DNA of 64,000 nt. Origin: an uncultured Collinsella sp. GTDB taxonomy: Bacteria; Actinomycetota; Coriobacteriia; Coriobacteriales; Coriobacteriaceae. The stretch covers positions 1 through 64,000 of the forward strand of contig CABRNM010000001.1 in NCBI GenBank assembly GCA_902472315.1. The letters run 5' to 3'. Both the position numbers and the translations under genes were made by a program. The first letter of the stretch is position 1, and each line of letters opens with the position of its first letter. The notes beneath the pieces were generated by a model that saw nothing but the letters and a program-made list of their open reading frames with translations, searched no databases and had not been told where the DNA came from. Below are positions 59,110-64,000 of this stretch, in pieces.

Positions 59110-60501
59110 ATGGCATATGACGATAGGGAGACCGGGCTGACGGTTGAGGACCGCGGCTCCAAGTTGGGTCTTCCCCAAAACCAAGATGCAGAGGCCAATG
59201 TACTGGCCGCTATGCTGCTATCGCCCGAGGTGGTCGAAGAGGCCCAGGTCGAGCTGCAGCCCGATGACTTCTACCGGCCAATTCATAAGACCATCTATAC
59301 CGCGATGGTCGATATGTACAACAGCCGCATTCCCATCGACTCCATCTCGCTGATCGATTACCTGCGAAGCATCAACAAACTCGATGCCGTGGGCGGCGAA
59401 GCGTACATTTTGGAGTTGATGGGTCAGACCCTGTCGCTCGTCAACTGGCAGCACCATGCCGCCATCGTGCGTCGCGACTCGATGCTGCGCGAGCTGATCG
59501 GCGCCACCAACGAGATCAACGCGCTGGCTTATAACGCCCCCACCGACACCAAAGAGGTTGTCGAGCTGGCCGAGAGCAAGCTACTCAAGGTCACGGCACG
59601 CGAGGTCAAGTCGAGCTACAAGACGCTGACCGAGTTTATGGTCGAGGCCTATAACGAGGCCGAGGAAGTGTGCCAGGCCGGTGGCCAGGCTGCGGGCGTG
59701 CCCACGGGCTTCCCGTCGCTCGACCGCATGCTCATGGGCTTCCGCGAGGGCCAGCTCATCATCATCGGCGCCCGTCCTGCTGTAGGTAAGACGTCGTTCG
59801 CCCTGAATCTGGCGCTCAACGCTGCCGCTGCTGGTTATACCGTCGGCTTCTTCTCGCTGGAGATGTCGGGCAAGGAAATTGCCCAGCGTCTGATTTGCGC
59901 CTACGCCATGATCTCGATCAGTGACTTCCGCATGGGCCGCATTAGCCCCGAGCAGTGGGCCAATATCAACGAGGCCACGCAGACCTTGTCCAAGCTGGAT
60001 ATTCTGATTGACGATACGCCCGGCACCACAGTGACCGAGATTCGCGCCAAGAGCCGCCGCATGCTCCATAACAAGGAGAAGGCAATCATCATCCTGGACT
60101 ACCTGCAGCTGGTGAGTCCTCCGCCGGGACGCCGCTCCGAGAGCCGTACCGTCGAAGTCTCGGAGATGTCGCGTGGTCTGAAGATCATGGCCAAGGAGCT
60201 CAAGATCCCGCTCATCGCGCTGTCGCAGCTCTCGCGTCAGGTTGAATCCCGTACCGGCAAGCGCCCGCAGCTTTCCGACCTTCGTGAATCGGGCTCCATC
60301 GAGCAGGACGCCGATATCGTTATGTTCTTGGACCGCTCCGCCGACGAGGCCGAGGCCTCGCGCGACGATCGACCCGACGAGGGCGTCACGCGTATCGTCG
60401 TGGCCAAGAACCGTTCGGGCCCGATCGGCGACGTCGACCTGATGTTCCTGCCGGCATCTACCAAGTTTTATGAGCTTGATGGGGCACATGCCGAGGAGTA
60501 G
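59110..60501 (+). CDS. dnaB: Replicative DNA helicase DnaB
   Basis: 463 residues. N-terminal helical domain ('PQNQDAEANVLAAMLLSPEVVEEAQVELQPDDFY'), RecA-like ATPase with Walker A 'IIGARPAVGKTSFALNLA', 'FFSLEMSGKEIAQRL', Walker B 'IIILDYLQLV' and C-terminal 'LSQLSRQVE', 'LRESGSIEQDADIV'. The ATG at 59110 has GAGG six bases upstream; two in-frame ATGs just ahead (59098, 59104) lie within that site. Its likely loader is the DciA-like protein encoded after recF. Confidence 0.96.
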   Translation: MAYDDRETGLTVEDRGSKLGLPQNQDAEANVLAAMLLSPEVVEEAQVELQPDDFYRPIHKTIYTAMVDMYNSRIPIDSISLIDYLRSINKLDAVGGEAYILELMGQTLSLVNWQHHAAIVRRDSMLRELIGATNEINALAYNAPTDTKEVVELAESKLLKVTAREVKSSYKTLTEFMVEAYNEAEEVCQAGGQAAGVPTGFPSLDRMLMGFREGQLIIIGARPAVGKTSFALNLALNAAAAGYTVGFFSLEMSGKEIAQRLICAYAMISISDFRMGRISPEQWANINEATQTLSKLDILIDDTPGTTVTEIRAKSRRMLHNKEKAIIILDYLQLVSPPPGRRSESRTVEVSEMSRGLKIMAKELKIPLIALSQLSRQVESRTGKRPQLSDLRESGSIEQDADIVMFLDRSADEAEASRDDRPDEGVTRIVVAKNRSGPIGDVDLMFLPASTKFYELDGAHAEE

Positions 60502-60594
60502 GACAGGCGCCCGTTGCACGGGTATACTGGGAATGTTTTGTGCTTCTGCGTGCCGGCGTGGCGCGTAGACAGTCCATGAATGTAAGGAGTAAAC

Positions 60595-61881
<1,287 letters not shown>

Positions 61882-61902
61882 TCGGGACTATTTGGTTATT
61901 GC

Positions 61903-61949
61903 GATATACCCCTTTGCAGCCCGGACGGGCGGCCGAGGGGTATATTTGC
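61903..61949 (+). terminator. Intrinsic terminator of purA
   Basis: ATATACCCCT/AGGGGTATAT arms with inner GCCCGG/CGGGC pairing, followed by TTTGCTTG. Confidence 0.8.
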
Positions 61950-61999
61950 TTGCAAAGGGCTCGCGCGGAGCGGGCCGTTAATCCATAGAGGAGGCACCC

Positions 62000-63304
62000 T
62001 TGAAGGCGGACACTCAAACCATCGACATCCTGTTGTTGGGCAGCGGCGGCCGTGAGCATGCTTTGGCAGCTAAGCTCGCGGCATCACCGCGCGCCGGCAA
62101 GCTCTACATCGCGCCGGGTAACGGCGGCACCGCGAGCTGCGGCGAGAACGTTGTTCTCGACGACTGCGATCCTGCGGCCGTGGCGGCGTTTGCGCAGAGC
62201 CACGGATGCGGACTCGTGGTAATTGGCCCCGAGGCTCCGCTCGTGGCGGGCGTGGCCGACGCCGTGCGCGCGGCGGGTATTCCCTGCTTTGGCCCGGGTG
62301 CCGAGGGCGCCCAGATGGAGGGCTCCAAGCTGTTCTCCAAGCAGCTCATGGAGCGTGCGGGCATTCCGACGGCAGCCTATGGTTCGTTTACCGACGAGGC
62401 TTCGGCTCTTGCCTACGTGCGCGAGCAGGGCGCCCCGCTGGTCGTGAAGGCCGACGGCCTTGCCGCGGGCAAGGGCGTTATCGTGGCGACCGAACTTGAG
62501 CAGGCCGAGGAGGCCGTGCGCGAGTGCTTTGGCGGCACCTTTGGCGATGCCGGCAACACCGTGGTTATCGAGGAGATGCTCGTTGGTCCCGAGTGCTCGT
62601 TGTTGGCCTTTACCGACGGCAAGACTGTGCGCCCCATGGCCACCTCGCAGGACCACAAGCGCGCGCTCGAGGGCGACAGGGGCCCCAACACCGGCGGCAT
62701 GGGCGTCTACAGCCCAGTGCCCATCGTGACCGATGAGGAGCACGCCACCATGGTGAAGGTCATGGAGCAGACCGTGGCCGAGCTCGCTGCCGAGGGCATC
62801 GACTACCGCGGCTGCCTGTACGGCGGCTTTATGCTCACGCCTGCCGGCCCCAAGGTGCTGGAGTTCAATGCCCGTTTTGGTGATCCCGAGACTCAGGTCG
62901 TGCTCCCGCGCCTTAAGAACGACCTGGTCGAGGTCATGTTGGCTTGTGCCAACTGCGAGCTCGATCAGATTGAACTCGACTGGCGTGACGAGTGGGCCGT
63001 GGCCGTTGTCCTGACGAGCGCGGGCTATCCCGGCAGCTACGAGAAGGGCAAGGTCATCACCGGTATTGAGGATGCCGAGGCCATGGAGAACGTGACCGTG
63101 TACCACGCGGGCACTGCCGTGGTGGACGGCCAACTCGTGACCAATGGTGGCCGCGTGCTTGCCGTGACCGCGCTGGGCGACACGTTCGAGAACGCTCGCA
63201 ACCTTGCCTACGAGGCCTGCGAGAAGATTGATTTTGAGGGCAAGACCCTGCGTCACGACATCGGCCTGCGCGCGCTGCGCGGCCGAGACGCCTGGGATGC
63301 CTAA
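62000..63304 (+). CDS. purD: Phosphoribosylamine--glycine ligase
   Basis: 434 residues. Second step of purine synthesis. ATP-grasp enzyme with 'LLGSGGREHALAAKL', 'GPEAPLVAGVADAVRAAG', 'VVKADGLAAGKGVIVA', 'TSQDHKRALEGDRGPNTGGMG' and 'LEFNARFGDPETQVVLPRL'. TTG start with AGAGGAGG. Followed 21 bp later by the Nudix gene, likely in one transcript. Confidence 0.97.
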   Translation: MKADTQTIDILLLGSGGREHALAAKLAASPRAGKLYIAPGNGGTASCGENVVLDDCDPAAVAAFAQSHGCGLVVIGPEAPLVAGVADAVRAAGIPCFGPGAEGAQMEGSKLFSKQLMERAGIPTAAYGSFTDEASALAYVREQGAPLVVKADGLAAGKGVIVATELEQAEEAVRECFGGTFGDAGNTVVIEEMLVGPECSLLAFTDGKTVRPMATSQDHKRALEGDRGPNTGGMGVYSPVPIVTDEEHATMVKVMEQTVAELAAEGIDYRGCLYGGFMLTPAGPKVLEFNARFGDPETQVVLPRLKNDLVEVMLACANCELDQIELDWRDEWAVAVVLTSAGYPGSYEKGKVITGIEDAEAMENVTVYHAGTAVVDGQLVTNGGRVLAVTALGDTFENARNLAYEACEKIDFEGKTLRHDIGLRALRGRDAWDA

Positions 63305-63325
63305 AGTCCGAGAGGAATGAGACGG

Positions 63326-64000
63326 ATGGACGAGAAGAACGAAGAACTCGTAGATGCGCAGATCGTCGAGGAGGACAGCCGCGTGTATGGGCACGCCGAG
63401 GGCGAGCCTGGTGGCGAGGTCGCTGACGAGCCGGCGCTGGTGCTGGGCGATGACGACCCGCACGATGCCGAGCTGCACGAGAAGATTCTTTCGGAGGAGT
63501 GCGCCTGGAAGGGCAAGATCCTCGACGTCCACCGTCTTGAGGTTGAGCTGCCCAACGGTCACCGCAGCGCTCGCGATATCGTTCGCCATCCGGGTGCGGC
63601 GGCCGTTGTGGCACTGACCGAGAGCGGCAAGATCGTACTGGTGCGTCAGTACCGCACCGCCATCGACCGCGTGACGGTCGAGATTCCCGCCGGCAAGCTC
63701 GATCCAGGCGAGGACCCGCTCGATTGCGCCAAGCGCGAACTGCATGAGGAGACGGGCTTTAGGGCTGGTCGTATTCGCTTTTTGACGTCGATTGTCACGT
63801 CCTGCGGTTTTTGCGATGAGATCATCCACATCTACTTGGCTACCAAGCTCGAGTTTGATGCGCCCAACCCCGATGATGACGAGTTTGTCAACGTGGACCT
63901 GGTGCCGCTGCACGAGCTGATCGACGCCGTACTCGACGGCAAGATCGAAGACGCCAAGACCGTTGTGGGTGCCTTGGCTTGCGACAGCATTGCTCATCGT
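63326..64000 (+). CDS. Nudix hydrolase (ADP-ribose pyrophosphatase type), cut by window end
   Basis: 225 codons from an ATG with no stop before the end of the window. An acidic, probably disordered N-terminal extension of ~55 residues precedes the Nudix fold. The Nudix box is intact: 'GKLDPGEDPLDCAKRELHEETGF' region (G at its start, the RELHEE core and the final GF). A 'RHPGAAAVVALTESGKIVLVRQYRTAIDR' block resembles ADP-ribose pyrophosphatases. The missing tail is probably short. Confidence 0.9.
   Translation, partial: MDEKNEELVDAQIVEEDSRVYGHAEGEPGGEVADEPALVLGDDDPHDAELHEKILSEECAWKGKILDVHRLEVELPNGHRSARDIVRHPGAAAVVALTESGKIVLVRQYRTAIDRVTVEIPAGKLDPGEDPLDCAKRELHEETGFRAGRIRFLTSIVTSCGFCDEIIHIYLATKLEFDAPNPDDDEFVNVDLVPLHELIDAVLDGKIEDAKTVVGALACDSIAHR

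Noticed and set aside
62084..63997. 637-codon antisense frame opposite purD and the Nudix gene
   Set aside because: His/Gly/Leu-rich shadow; both plus-strand genes are certain.

Overview
The window looks like the replication-origin neighbourhood of a Gram-positive, GC-rich member of the Coriobacteriia, most likely a Collinsella-type gut actinobacterium. That placement is an inference from gene order, protein flavour, LPXTG-type surface proteins and codon use; no database comparison was possible. The strand layout fits an origin near 33-36.5 kb. Almost everything to the left of about 33 kb runs on the minus strand (rpmH, rnpA, yidD, yidC, khpB, rsmG, parA, parB and so on). Almost everything to the right runs on the plus strand (GHKL-ATPase gene, dnaA, dnaN, recF, dciA, gyrB, gyrA). 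Three perfect parS sites sit between rsmG and parA. The dnaA-dnaN gap carries a DnaA-trio-like tract and an AT-rich stretch, and the gap upstream of dnaA shares its DnaA-box-like motif.

Region by region. 0-1.7 kb: a decayed segment with a TraX-family gene bounded by an imperfect direct repeat derived from the flank of a tRNA-Lys. 1.7-12.9 kb: an M29 aminopeptidase, purC with a coupled membrane protein, a two-component system, a Tat/lipoprotein overlapping a TSCPD protein, a substrate-binding protein overlapping a diguanylate cyclase, and purB. 12.9-17.1 kb: tRNA-Gly with repeat debris, then a 1143-residue thioester/CnaB adhesin with an LPATG anchor. 17.1-27.6 kb: an M28-like membrane protein with a huge low-complexity insert, a WYL regulator pair, an exonuclease-DinG helicase, ddl and rlmN. 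27.8-32.9 kb: the parB-to-rpmH block (ribosome biogenesis, membrane insertion, chromosome segregation).

33-44.2 kb: the replication block, including an unusual GHKL-ATPase/winged-helix gene just before dnaA. 44.2-44.8 kb: a large perfect inverted repeat, then tRNA-Ile, tRNA-Ala and tRNA-Ile with no rRNA. 44.9-48.3 kb: a DUF151 nuclease-family protein, two small unknowns and typA. 48.3-54.1 kb: a two-gene pilus operon (large pilin/adhesin plus backbone-like pilin) with no sortase gene alongside. 54.2-56.2 kb: a bactofilin-like membrane protein and a UPF0126 channel-like protein. 56.4-56.7 kb: two tRNA-Ser genes. 57.2-60.5 kb: rpsF-ssb-rpsR-rplI and dnaB. 60.6-64 kb: purA, purD and a Nudix hydrolase cut by the window end.

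The strongest leads are the two-part oriC with the GHKL-ATPase gene between its halves, the repeat family built from tRNA 3' ends at three tRNA loci, the long palindrome behind gyrA, and the cell-surface systems.
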